The notes: a model not told the origin generated them from the sequence alone. DNA of 18,978 bases from an uncultured Verrucomicrobiota bacterium (GCA_937996795.1 CALKUH010000063.1:1-18978); one strand, 5' to 3'; counted from the first letter of the stretch, positions 1 to 8,280 are shown. Numbers and translations: made by a program.

Positions 1-1
1 C

Positions 2-2152
2 GCGGAGGGCGCGAAACCGCAGCCCGCGATCGAGCCGATCCTGCGCGAAAACTTTTTCCCCGGCTGCTGGGACGAGGCGGTGTACCGCAATCCCGCGGAC
101 GGGTCGCAAGGCCTCTACGGCATCCCGTCCGACACGGACAACCGCGTATTACTCTACAATAAGGACATCCTCATCCGACACGGCTACACCAACGCCGCGG
201 GCGAGGCGCAGCCGCCGCGCACGTGGGAGGAACTGGAGGAAATGGCCGTGCGCATGACGGAGCGCGACGAGCGCGGCCGCATCAAGACCATCGGCTTCAT
301 CCCGAATTACGGTAACTCGTGGCTCTACATGTACGGCTGGCAGGCGGGCGGCGAGTTCCTCAGCGCGGACGGCCGCCGCATCACGCTGAACGACCCGCCG
401 ATCGTGGACGCGCTCACGTTCATGACGCGCATCTACCAGCAGCTCGGCGGCGCGCAGGACGTGTACGCGTTCCAGTCCACGTTCCAGGGCGGTGAGCTCG
501 ACCCGTTTGTCCTGGGCAGGGTCGCGATGAAGATCGACGGTGTGTGGATCATGTCGTCGCTCGCCTTCTACGGGCGCGACCTCAACTTCGCCGCCGCGCC
601 CGCGCCGATGCCCGCGCGCGAACTTGAAAAGGGGCGCACGCACCTCTCGTGGCTCGCGGGCTGGGCGTATGCGATCCCGTCCACCGCGCGCGAGAAAACC
701 GGCGCATGGGAGCTGATCCGGTTCCTCACGAGCCAGCGCGCGATGGAGATCATGCGCGCGTCGGAGAACTTCACCGCAATGAGCCAGGGCCGGCCCTACC
801 TGCCGCGCCAATACCCGCAGCGCAGCCAGAACGAGTGGGCCTTCGCGACGTACGTGGAAAACAACACGGCGCTGGAACCGAAGTTCAAGGAGTCGATGCG
901 CGTGTTCAACGACCTGCTCGAACACTCGCGCTTCCGCCCCGTCACGCCGGTCGGCCAGAAGTTGTGGAACTGCCAGATCTGGGCGATGGAGGACGCCATC
1001 TTCGGGAAAAAGACGCCGCAGGATGCGCTCGACTACTACACCGCGATCGCACAGCGCGACCTCGACGCGATCCTCACGCCGCCCGACGGCATCACCATCC
1101 GAAGCTGGTCCTGGTTCATCTGGCTCTACGTCGCGCTGATCGTCCTCGTGGTCGTCCTCGTCTACCGCCGCGAAACGCGCCCGGTGACCGCACCGCGCAA
1201 ACGGAGCCGCTTCTCGCTCGCGGGACTGTTCACCGGCGAGCAGCCGGAGGAGACGGTGCTTGAGGGCAGCAAGGGGTCCTACTTCCGCTCGCAATGGGCG
1301 GACGGCGTGTTGTGCGCGCTGCCGTGGCTCGCGGGGTTCATCGTCTTCACCGGCGGGCCGCTGCTGTTCTCCATCGTCATCAGCTTCTGCCAGTTCGATG
1401 TGTTGAATCCCGCGGTGTTCACGGGCCTGAAAAATTATGTCTTCATGGTGCGCGGCGACGAGTTGTTCTGGAAGTCCATGTGGAACACGTTGTTCATGGT
1501 CGTCGGCATCCCGCTTGGCCTCGGGCTGAGCCTCGGCCTCGCGCTGCTGCTGAACCTCAAGGTGCGCGGCATTGCCGTGTGGCGCACGCTCTTCTACCTG
1601 CCGAGCATCGTGCCCGCCGTCGCGTCGAGCATCCTGTGGATCTGGATTTTCAACCCGCAGAGCGGCCTGCTCAACGCCGCGCTTGGCGCGGTGGGCATCG
1701 AGGGCCCGAACTGGCTGCAGGACGAGGCGACGAGCAAGTGGGCGCTGATCCTTATGGGCCTGTGGGGCGCGGGCGGCGGCATGATCATCTGGCTCGCCGG
1801 CCTCAAGGGCATCAGCCAGAGCTACTACGAAGCCGCGTCCATCGACGGCGCGAACACCTGGCAGCAGTTCAAATACATCACGATCCCGATGATGACGCCG
1901 TACATCTTCTTCAACCTCGTCATGGGCCTCATCGGCACGTTCCAGATCTTCACGCAGGCCTTCATCATGACGCAGGGCGGCCCGGTGAACTCGACGCTGT
2001 TCTTCGCCTATCACCTCTTTAACAACGCCTTCCGCTACCTGCACATGGGCTATGCCGCCGCGATGGCCTGGTTCCTCTTCCTCATCGTCGTCCTCATCAC
2101 CGCCTTCCAGATGAAAGCCTCGAAACGCTGGGTGCATTATGAAGAAGAGTGA
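2..2152 (+). CDS. Solute-binding protein fused to MalF-like ABC sugar permease (5' end missing)
   Basis: The reading frame is open to the left edge, so the GTG at 80 is not the true start and the signal peptide lies outside the window. Bases 2 to about 1100 encode the C-terminal part of a CUT1-type (MalE-like) solute-binding protein, seen in YGIPSDTDNR, TWEELEE and the W-G-AIP segment followed by a helix ending in RFLTSQ. A membrane helix rich in Val and Leu (1112-1165) follows, then a basic linker of about 43 residues (1166-1294), then a complete MalF-like permease. The permease carries the EAA cytoplasmic loop that docks the ATPase (EAASIDGANTWQQF, from 1829). The inferred order is periplasmic receptor, outside-to-inside anchor, cytoplasmic linker, channel subunit, which is topologically consistent. 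Substrate is unknown but probably a sugar or oligosaccharide. The partner is the next gene; no ATPase is visible here. The fusion is continuous, with no sign of a frameshift. Confidence 0.9.
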   Translation, partial: AEGAKPQPAIEPILRENFFPGCWDEAVYRNPADGSQGLYGIPSDTDNRVLLYNKDILIRHGYTNAAGEAQPPRTWEELEEMAVRMTERDERGRIKTIGFIPNYGNSWLYMYGWQAGGEFLSADGRRITLNDPPIVDALTFMTRIYQQLGGAQDVYAFQSTFQGGELDPFVLGRVAMKIDGVWIMSSLAFYGRDLNFAAAPAPMPARELEKGRTHLSWLAGWAYAIPSTAREKTGAWELIRFLTSQRAMEIMRASENFTAMSQGRPYLPRQYPQRSQNEWAFATYVENNTALEPKFKESMRVFNDLLEHSRFRPVTPVGQKLWNCQIWAMEDAIFGKKTPQDALDYYTAIAQRDLDAILTPPDGITIRSWSWFIWLYVALIVLVVVLVYRRETRPVTAPRKRSRFSLAGLFTGEQPEETVLEGSKGSYFRSQWADGVLCALPWLAGFIVFTGGPLLFSIVISFCQFDVLNPAVFTGLKNYVFMVRGDELFWKSMWNTLFMVVGIPLGLGLSLGLALLLNLKVRGIAVWRTLFYLPSIVPAVASSILWIWIFNPQSGLLNAALGAVGIEGPNWLQDEATSKWALILMGLWGAGGGMIIWLAGLKGISQSYYEAASIDGANTWQQFKYITIPMMTPYIFFNLVMGLIGTFQIFTQAFIMTQGGPVNSTLFFAYHLFNNAFRYLHMGYAAAMAWFLFLIVVLITAFQMKASKRWVHYEEE

Positions 2153-2258
2153 GGTGTCAGGTGTCGGGTTTCAGGTGTCAGGGAAGACATCGAAACGGCG
2201 CGCAGGAATGATCGTGAACCACTCCTCCCCGACACCCGAAACCTGACACCTGAAACCC
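2153..2258. repeat. Heptamer-based inverted repeat between the two permease genes
   Basis: Starting one base after the stop codon, the DNA is built of degenerate 7-base units of the form GGTGTCA/G and GGTTTCA/G. The left arm (2153-2183) reads them on the plus strand and the right arm (about 2228-2258) on the minus strand. A perfect 17-base inverted match, GGGTTTCAGGTGTCAGG, lies at 2166-2182 with its complement at 2242-2258, leaving a 59-base loop. Because the units are periodic, other pairings shifted by one or more units are also possible, with a few mismatches. The unit composition differs from the GC-rich coding DNA around it. It could be a dispersed short-repeat element, an mRNA-stabilising or attenuating hairpin, or both. 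No T-tract follows, so it is not a standard intrinsic terminator. Confidence 0.75.
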
Positions 2259-2264
2259 GTCCCC

Positions 2265-3968
2265 ATGTCCCTCACCGATCTCCATCAATTCGACGAAGAG
2301 GCGAAGCAGGCGCGCGATGCGCGGCGGCTGCGAGGGCTCGCGCGCGCGCTCGTGATCTACGGCCTGCTGCTTGGCGGCGCGTTCATCTTCTCGCTGCCGT
2401 TCGTCTGGATGATCGGCACGAGTTTCAAGGTGGACCGCGAAATGTTCGGCGAACGCATCACCTTCTGGCCGATGCGCCCCGTGCCCGCCGCGGCGTCGCC
2501 CTATCTCGATGCGGCGTATTTCAAGAAACCGGGCAGCAAGACATTTGACGCGGTGGAGCCGCTCCTGCGCGCGGCGCTGGACGCGCACCGCGCGCGGATG
2601 CCGGCGGCGCACAATGCGGACGACGCGCCGGCCCTGCTGGCGCCCGGACTCTACCAGCGCCTGCGCGAGACCCTGCCCGCCGCCACATGGCAACAGCCGC
2701 CCGAAACACTCGGCGCGGAACTCGCGGGTCGGATCACACCGGACCTTGTCGACGAGGCGGTGCGCAAGGTGCATCGCCGCCTCAGCTTCGCCGGCGTGCG
2801 CGTGCGCAGCTTCGACCTGCAGGAACAGGACCTCACCGCGGGCGCGCCGATCTCCTCCTTCTGGCAGGTCGAGGGCGCGACGCTCGCCGACGGCGCGGAA
2901 GGCGCGACGCCGCTCGCGGACCTGGTGTACGAATTCCCGCCCGCGGGCGGCGGCGAAATCCGGCTCACACGCACGCTCGACCTCCCGTTCCCGGTCGAGC
3001 GCCTGCACCGCATCCAATTGTTCCTGCGCCCCGACGACTCGTGGCATCCGGTCGAGTTCCTCGTCGAGAAACAGGGCCGCACGTTCCGCGGCAAACGCGT
3101 CGAGTACATGGGCAATTTCCAGTGGACGATGGTCACGTTGCAGGACGCGGGACCGGACGACGAATCGAGCAAGATCCGCCTGTGGATTCCGCTCGAAGAA
3201 CAGCCCGGCGTCGCCTCGCCCGTCAGCGGCGACCGCGCCGTGAAGCTCACGCTGGTGATCCGGCAGAACGACACGTCCGGTGCGTGGTGGGCGAAGGTGC
3301 AGCGCAACTACCGGGGCGCGCTCGACTACATCCCGTTCTGGCGCTATGCGGGCACAAGCGTTTTCCTCGTCATCCTCAACATCCTCGGCACGCTGTTCTC
3401 CTGCTCGCTCGTCGCCTTCGCGTTCGCGCGGCTGCACTGGCCCGGTCGCAATCTGAGTTTCGGCCTGATGATGGCGACGATGATGATCCCGGGGCAGGTC
3501 ACGATGATCCCCTACTTCCTCATCATCAAATGGCTCGGCTGGTACAACACCCTCACGCCGCTGTGGGTGATGAGCCTGTGCGGCAACGCGTTTAACATCT
3601 TCCTGCTGCGCCAGTTCATGAAAGGCATCCCGCGCGACCTCGAGGATGCGGCGCGCATTGACGGCTGCAATTCGTGGCAGGTCTATCTGCACGTCATCCT
3701 GCCGCTCATCAAACCCACGCTCGCCTGCATCGCGATCTTCACCTTCATGGGCGTGTGGAATGACTTCATGGGCCCGCTGATCTACCTGAGCGACCAGCGC
3801 CTCTATCCGCTCTCCCTCGGCCTCTACGCGTTCAACGTCCAGGCCGGCGGCAGCTTCGGCATGATGATGGCGGGCTCCCTGCTGATGACCCTGCCTGTCA
3901 TCCTGATCTTCTTCTTCGCGCAGAAATACTTCATCCAGGGCGTCACCCTCACCGGCATGAAGGGCTGA
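2265..3968 (+). CDS. MalG-like ABC sugar permease with large periplasmic insertion
   Basis: This is the second channel subunit of a CUT1 carbohydrate importer in the inner membrane. The N-terminal helix (residues about 28-50) and the SFKVDREMFG segment match the start of MalG-like permeases, and residues from about 347 on match the rest: NYRGALDYIPFWRY, four to five further membrane helices, and the EAA loop (LEDAARIDGCNSWQVY, residues 459-474). Family members are usually near 280-300 residues; this one has 567. The surplus is about 270 residues (roughly 76-345, bases 2490-3299) inserted in the first periplasmic loop, just before the NY motif. Its first half looks helical; its second half alternates short beta-like strands. 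The ATG at 2265 has no clear Shine-Dalgarno sequence; only the heptamer repeat lies directly upstream. It presumably pairs with the preceding fusion protein. Confidence 0.9.
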   Translation: MSLTDLHQFDEEAKQARDARRLRGLARALVIYGLLLGGAFIFSLPFVWMIGTSFKVDREMFGERITFWPMRPVPAAASPYLDAAYFKKPGSKTFDAVEPLLRAALDAHRARMPAAHNADDAPALLAPGLYQRLRETLPAATWQQPPETLGAELAGRITPDLVDEAVRKVHRRLSFAGVRVRSFDLQEQDLTAGAPISSFWQVEGATLADGAEGATPLADLVYEFPPAGGGEIRLTRTLDLPFPVERLHRIQLFLRPDDSWHPVEFLVEKQGRTFRGKRVEYMGNFQWTMVTLQDAGPDDESSKIRLWIPLEEQPGVASPVSGDRAVKLTLVIRQNDTSGAWWAKVQRNYRGALDYIPFWRYAGTSVFLVILNILGTLFSCSLVAFAFARLHWPGRNLSFGLMMATMMIPGQVTMIPYFLIIKWLGWYNTLTPLWVMSLCGNAFNIFLLRQFMKGIPRDLEDAARIDGCNSWQVYLHVILPLIKPTLACIAIFTFMGVWNDFMGPLIYLSDQRLYPLSLGLYAFNVQAGGSFGMMMAGSLLMTLPVILIFFFAQKYFIQGVTLTGMKG

Positions 3969-4083
3969 TCCACTCGTCACTCGCTTCGCCGAACGTTTTC
4001 GAGCAAAAAGCCTCTCGTTCGTGTCTGATTTTTTCGTGATTAACTTTACGCGAAGCCGGTCCCGTGGTTCGTTGTATCTCTTT
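3969..4083 (+). promoter_or_regulatory. AT-rich gap before the efflux operon; likely promoter region
   Basis: This 115-base gap separates the importer genes from tolC and is noticeably richer in A and T than its surroundings, especially 4026-4050. An imperfect stem (3990 to 4021, CGAACG and CGAG pairing with CTCGTTCG around an A-rich loop) is followed eight bases later by six T residues at 4029-4034. That could be a weak terminator for the importer genes, but the separation from the T-run is poor. The AT-rich patch is the natural place for a promoter of the tolC operon; I cannot assign a confident -35/-10 pair. Confidence 0.35.
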
Positions 4084-5355
4084 ATGACCCGCCACGTCCT
4101 CATCCTGCTCGGCCTGCTGTCGGCGCCCGCGCTCGTCAAGGGGGAGCTGGACACCGCGGCGGTGATCACGCTTGAGGAGAGCATCGCGCGGGCTGCCGAA
4201 GCGAACGAGGACCTCATCATTGCGCGCGAGGCGGTTGAGCAGGCGCGCTACGCGCTGAAGACCCAGCAGGCGGCCTATTGGCCGACCGTGTCGGGTTCCG
4301 CCGGCTACTCGCGCTCGGATGCGGACAGCCGCGAGGACGGGCCGTCGGATTCCACCGCGGCCGGCGTGGCGGCGCAGTACAGCATCTTCTCCGGCGGAGC
4401 GGATCGCGCGCGGGTCCGTCAGGCCGAGGCGGCGCTCGCGGCGGCGGAGGCGAATGCGGCGGGCACGCGAGCCGACGTGAGCGCCAGCCTGCAGCGCGCG
4501 TTCATCCGCCTCCAATTCGCGCAGGAGCGCGTCACGCTTGCAGAGGCGATCGCCGAACGGCGGCGGCAGAACCTCGACCTCGTCGAGCTCCGCCACGAGA
4601 GCGGATCGGAAAACAAGGGCTCGCTGCTCCGCACCCAGGCGGGTACGCGGCAGGCGGAGATCGAGGTCGAACAGGCGCGGCGCAGCATCGGCGTCCAGCA
4701 GCGCGAGTTGTCGAACGTGCTCGGACTCCCCTCCCGCACAGCCTGGGTGGCCCGCGGAACCTGGACGACACCGGCCCCCGACGCCGCTCCGCTGTGGAAC
4801 GAGCTGGCTCAAAGCACCCCGGCGGTGCGCGCTGCAAAGGCGCGGCTCGACGGCGCACGCGCCGCTGTTTCCATCTCGCGCGGCGCGATCTATCCCGATC
4901 TGGCGCTCCGCGCGGGCATCGACCGCAGCGGTGAGGAATGGCCGCCGGACAGCGAAGCGTGGAGCGCGGGCGTCACCCTGTCGGTTCCGCTCTTCACCGG
5001 CGGCCGCAACGTCAACCAGCTCGCCGCCACACAGGCCGCGATGCGGCAGGCCGAGGCGCAGGCTCGGCAGGCCGATCAGGATGCGGCCCTCGACCTGGAG
5101 TCGGCGTGGGCGTCGCTGCGCGACGCGCGCGAACAGCTTGAGGTACAGACTGCGTTCCTCGAGGCGGCGGAGGTGCGCGCCGAAATCGCGCGCGCGCAAT
5201 ACGCGAACGGCTTGCTGAGTTTCCAGAACTGGGACCAGATCGAGGACGAGCTGATCCAGAGCCAGCAGTCGGTCCTGTCGAGCCGGCGCGACGCGGCGCT
5301 TGCGGCGGCGGAGTGGGACCGGGTCCGCGGACAATCGCTTTTTGCTTCACCATGA
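4084..5355 (+). CDS. TolC-family outer-membrane efflux protein
   Basis: Encodes an outer-membrane channel of the OEP/TolC family that would provide the exit duct of a tripartite exporter. The chosen ATG at 4084 gives a clean signal peptide (MTRHVLILLGLLSAPALVKG, cleavage before ELD); the frame is open from a GTG at 4021, but that start would bury the signal sequence. No Shine-Dalgarno sequence is obvious at either. The mature protein has long Ala/Gln/Glu/Arg-rich amphipathic helices in two related halves, each with the usual helix-strand-strand-helix pattern (for instance AAYWPTVSGSAGYSR and ISRGAIYPDLALRAG). No lipobox cysteine is present. At 423 residues it is slightly shorter than E. coli TolC. 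Its stop overlaps the start of the adaptor gene by four bases (ATGA), so the two are probably translationally coupled. Confidence 0.9.
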   Translation: MTRHVLILLGLLSAPALVKGELDTAAVITLEESIARAAEANEDLIIAREAVEQARYALKTQQAAYWPTVSGSAGYSRSDADSREDGPSDSTAAGVAAQYSIFSGGADRARVRQAEAALAAAEANAAGTRADVSASLQRAFIRLQFAQERVTLAEAIAERRRQNLDLVELRHESGSENKGSLLRTQAGTRQAEIEVEQARRSIGVQQRELSNVLGLPSRTAWVARGTWTTPAPDAAPLWNELAQSTPAVRAAKARLDGARAAVSISRGAIYPDLALRAGIDRSGEEWPPDSEAWSAGVTLSVPLFTGGRNVNQLAATQAAMRQAEAQARQADQDAALDLESAWASLRDAREQLEVQTAFLEAAEVRAEIARAQYANGLLSFQNWDQIEDELIQSQQSVLSSRRDAALAAAEWDRVRGQSLFASP

Positions 5356-6293
5356 AAAAAACACTCGTGATCGTTGTGCTGCTGGCGCTCGCCGGCGGCG
5401 GCTGGTGGTGGTGGCGCGGACGCGCCGCGCGCGAGGAGGCGCCGTCCTTCCGCGAAGTCCCCGTTGAGCGGGGCTCGATTCGCCAGACCGTGCTCTCCAC
5501 CGGCGTGCTGGAACCGCAGACGCGCCTTGAACTCGCCAGCCCCGTGGCGGGACGCCTGGAGGAAGTCCTCGTACGCGAGGGCGACACCGTAAAACGCGGC
5601 GCGGTCGTCGCCTGGGTCAGCTCGACGGAACGCGCCACGCTGCTCGACGCGGCGCGCGCGCGCGGCCCGGAGGAGCTGGCCCGCTGGGAGAAACTCTACA
5701 ACCCGACACCCGTGATCGCGCCGCTCGACGGCACGGTCATCGCGCGCGCGCTCGAACCCGGCCAGTCCGTGTCCGCCGACAAACCGGTGCTGGTCCTTTC
5801 CGACCGCCTCATCGTGCGCGCGCAGGTCGACGAGACGGATATGGCCCGCATCGCCCTGCAACAGCGCGCGGAGGTGCGGCTCGACGCCTATCCCGAGCAG
5901 GCGCTGCCCGCGCGCGTGGAACACATCGCGTTTGAGTCCAAGCTGGTCAACAACGTCACGATCTACAACATCGACGTCCTGCCCGAGAATCCGCCGCCCT
6001 TCGCCCGCAGCGGCATGTCCGCGGCGGTGTCGTTCATCATGCAGGAAACCAACAACGTCCTCGTGGTGCCCATGGAAGCCGTACAGGACGCGGAAGGCGC
6101 CGCCCGGGTGCTCCTGCCGGGCCACCCGCCGGTGACGCGGACGGTGCAGCGCGGGCTGGACGACGGACGCCTCGTCGAAATCACCGCGGGCCTGGCCGAG
6201 GGCGACCGCGTTCTCGTGCCCGATCTCCAACTCGGCGCGTCCACGGAGCGCAAATCCAGCCCGCTCACCCCCTCGTTCGGCCGGCGTCGCTAA
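5352..6293 (+). CDS. Periplasmic adaptor (membrane fusion protein, MacA/HlyD type) with minimal hairpin
   Basis: Links the inner-membrane MacB-like pump to the TolC-like channel. The start is the ATG overlapping the tolC stop, giving MKKTLVIVVLLALAGGGWWW, a single N-terminal membrane anchor. Two halves of a biotinyl-lipoyl-like domain are clear (LASPVAGRLEEVLVREGDTV, residues 61-80, and VIAPLDGTVIARALEPGQSV, 121-140), followed by beta-barrel and membrane-proximal domains (about 150-292). Between the two lipoyl halves only about 28 residues occur (91-118), where MacA and AcrA carry a long alpha-helical hairpin. The whole protein is 313 residues, against about 370 for E. coli MacA. There is no visible frameshift and the frame is intact, so the shortening looks genuine. 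macB follows after 16 bases. Confidence 0.9.
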   Translation: MKKTLVIVVLLALAGGGWWWWRGRAAREEAPSFREVPVERGSIRQTVLSTGVLEPQTRLELASPVAGRLEEVLVREGDTVKRGAVVAWVSSTERATLLDAARARGPEELARWEKLYNPTPVIAPLDGTVIARALEPGQSVSADKPVLVLSDRLIVRAQVDETDMARIALQQRAEVRLDAYPEQALPARVEHIAFESKLVNNVTIYNIDVLPENPPPFARSGMSAAVSFIMQETNNVLVVPMEAVQDAEGAARVLLPGHPPVTRTVQRGLDDGRLVEITAGLAEGDRVLVPDLQLGASTERKSSPLTPSFGRRR

Positions 6294-6309
6294 CGACTGC
6301 GGGATTCCC

Positions 6310-8280
6310 ATGCGCGCCCCACCCCTCATCGACATCCGCGAGGTCTCAAAGGTCTACTTCATGGGTGACGTGCGCGTCGATGCGCTGCGCGGCGTGTCGC
6401 TGACGATTGAGGCCGGCGATTTTGTCGCGATCATGGGGCCGTCCGGTTCGGGCAAGTCCACGCTGATGCACATCCTCGGCCTGCTGGACGTGCCCGACGC
6501 GGGGTCGTACCGGCTGGAAGGCGCGGAGATCGCGTCGCGTTCGGACGATGAACTCGCGCGCATCCGCAACGAGGAGTTCGGGTTCGTCTTCCAGCAGTTC
6601 AACCTGCTGGCCCGCACCACGGCGCGCGAGAACACGGCGCTGCCCCTGCTCTACAGCCGCACGGCGGCTCGGCCGGACATCGTCGAACGCCTGTTGGAGC
6701 AGGTTGGCCTTGGCGCGCGGATGGACCACAAGCCGAACGAGTTGTCGGGCGGCCAGCAGCAGCGGGTCGCCATCGCCCGCTCGCTCACCACGCAACCGCG
6801 CGTGATCCTCGCCGATGAGCCAACGGGCAACCTCGACAGCGCCAGCGCGAACGAAATCATGGCCCTTTTGAAGCGGCTGAACGAGGAGCAGGGCATCACC
6901 GTCATCCTCGTCACGCACGAGCCGGACATCGCCGCGCACGCGCGACGGATCATCCACATGCGCGACGGCTGCATCCAGCGCGACGAGGTGCGGGCGGCGC
7001 CCGCGCCCGTGCCCGCGACAACCCGCCCCCCCGCCTCCGCCACGGCGCCGTGGCGCCACAACGCGCGGGCGATGGCAACGTATGGCCGGCTCGCGTGGCG
7101 CGCGTTGTGGGCGCACAAATTGCGCGCGTTCCTCTCGATGCTCGGCATCCTGATCGGCGTCGCCTCGGTGATCGCGATGCTCGGCATCGGCGCCGGCGCG
7201 AAGGAGGCGATCCGCGCGCAGTTCTCCACGCTCGGCTCCAACCTGCTCATCCTGCGCCCCGGCGCGCGCCAGTCCGGCGGCGTCCGCATGCAGGCCGGGC
7301 AGGTCAGCCGTATCACGCTGGAGGATGCGCGGGCGGTGGAGAAGCTGGTGCCCGGCGTGAAACACGTTTCCGCCGCCTTGTCCACCCGCGCGCAAGTCGT
7401 CTTCCAGGGCCGCAACTGGAACACGGAGGTGTCCGGCGTCGAACCGCCGCACGAATACATCCGCGCGATGACACCCACCGTGGGGCGCTACATCACCGAG
7501 GAGGACAACCGGCTGCGCTCGCGCGTCGCGGTGGTGGGCCGCACGATTGTCCGCGAACTGTTCGGCGGCGCGAACCCGGTCGGCCAGTCGATCCGCATCA
7601 ACCGCGTGATTTTCCAAGTCGTCGGCGTGCTTCCGGAAAAGGGCTCATCGCCGTGGCGCGACCGGGACGACGCGATCATCATTCCCGTCACCACGGCGAT
7701 GTACCGGCTGGCGGGTCGCGACCATGTGGACACGATTGAAATGGAAATTGCGCGCGAGGACCTGATCCCGCAGGCCGAAGCGGCGGCGCTGGACCTGATG
7801 CGGCGGAGGCACCGGCTGTCAGATTCGTCCCCGGACGGATTCCAGGTCCAGAACATGGCCGAGATGCTGTCCGCGCTCACGTCGACCAGCCGCACGATGT
7901 CGATGCTGCTCTCGACGATTGCGGCCATCTCGCTGGTCGTCGGTGGCATTGGCATCATGAACATCATGCTCGTGTCGGTGACCGAGCGCGTGCGCGAGAT
8001 CGGCATCCGCAAGGCCATCGGCGCGCGGCGGCGCGACATCCTCGGCCAGTTCCTCGTGGAGGCGGTGGCGGTCAGCGTGACGGGCGGCGTGATCGGAATG
8101 GCGCTCGGCGCGGGCGTCGCGCTGGCGTTGTCCCACTTCGCCGGGTGGGTTGTCACGATTACCGGGCAGGCGCTCGCGCTGGCGTTTGGATTCTCCGCGC
8201 TGACCGGCCTGGTCTTCGGCCTCTGGCCCGCGCGCAAGGCCGCGCTGCTCAACCCGATCGACGCGTTGCGCTACGAGTAG
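6310..8280 (+). CDS. macB: MacB-type ABC exporter (ATPase plus permease)
   Basis: Inner-membrane ATP-driven exporter or mechanotransmitter of the MacB family, working with the upstream adaptor and channel genes. The N-terminal ATPase has Walker A GPSGSGKST (residues 43-51), a Q-loop glutamine near 95, the signature LSGGQQQR (145-152), Walker B VILADE (165-170) and the switch histidine in VTHEP (203). A Pro/Ala-rich linker (about 228-250) leads to the permease: one membrane helix at about 273-293, a large periplasmic domain, then three helices from about 530 to 640, with the FtsX-type ending VREIGIRKAIGARRRDI and PIDALRYE. The length of 656 is typical. A GGGA sequence lies five bases before the ATG. 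The substrate cannot be told from sequence; MacB homologues export macrolides, peptides, lipopeptides or siderophores. Confidence 0.95.
   Translation: MRAPPLIDIREVSKVYFMGDVRVDALRGVSLTIEAGDFVAIMGPSGSGKSTLMHILGLLDVPDAGSYRLEGAEIASRSDDELARIRNEEFGFVFQQFNLLARTTARENTALPLLYSRTAARPDIVERLLEQVGLGARMDHKPNELSGGQQQRVAIARSLTTQPRVILADEPTGNLDSASANEIMALLKRLNEEQGITVILVTHEPDIAAHARRIIHMRDGCIQRDEVRAAPAPVPATTRPPASATAPWRHNARAMATYGRLAWRALWAHKLRAFLSMLGILIGVASVIAMLGIGAGAKEAIRAQFSTLGSNLLILRPGARQSGGVRMQAGQVSRITLEDARAVEKLVPGVKHVSAALSTRAQVVFQGRNWNTEVSGVEPPHEYIRAMTPTVGRYITEEDNRLRSRVAVVGRTIVRELFGGANPVGQSIRINRVIFQVVGVLPEKGSSPWRDRDDAIIIPVTTAMYRLAGRDHVDTIEMEIAREDLIPQAEAAALDLMRRRHRLSDSSPDGFQVQNMAEMLSALTSTSRTMSMLLSTIAAISLVVGGIGIMNIMLVSVTERVREIGIRKAIGARRRDILGQFLVEAVAVSVTGGVIGMALGAGVALALSHFAGWVVTITGQALALAFGFSALTGLVFGLWPARKAALLNPIDALRYE

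Noticed and set aside
80..82. GTG at 80 as the start of the receptor-permease gene
   Set aside because: The frame is open to the window edge and the domain is missing its N-terminal lobe, so the gene starts outside.
149..2137. 662-codon open frame on the minus strand across the importer fusion
   Set aside because: It is antisense to a clear ABC transporter gene; its product is Arg/His/Asp/Ala-rich low-complexity sequence without any recognisable domain, as expected from the third-position GC bias of the real gene.
2208..2246. Twelve-codon reading frame between the permeases (ATG ATC GTG, ending at the TGA in the repeat)
   Set aside because: AGGA directly abuts the ATG, leaving no usable spacing, and its 3' part is repeat sequence; too little to call a leader peptide.
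2153..2258. CRISPR-like array
   Set aside because: The units are seven bases and occur in both orientations; there are no spacers of constant length and no cas genes.
2178..4220. 680-codon open frame on the minus strand across the MalG-like gene
   Set aside because: Antisense of a well-supported permease; composition is charge-rich and domain-free.
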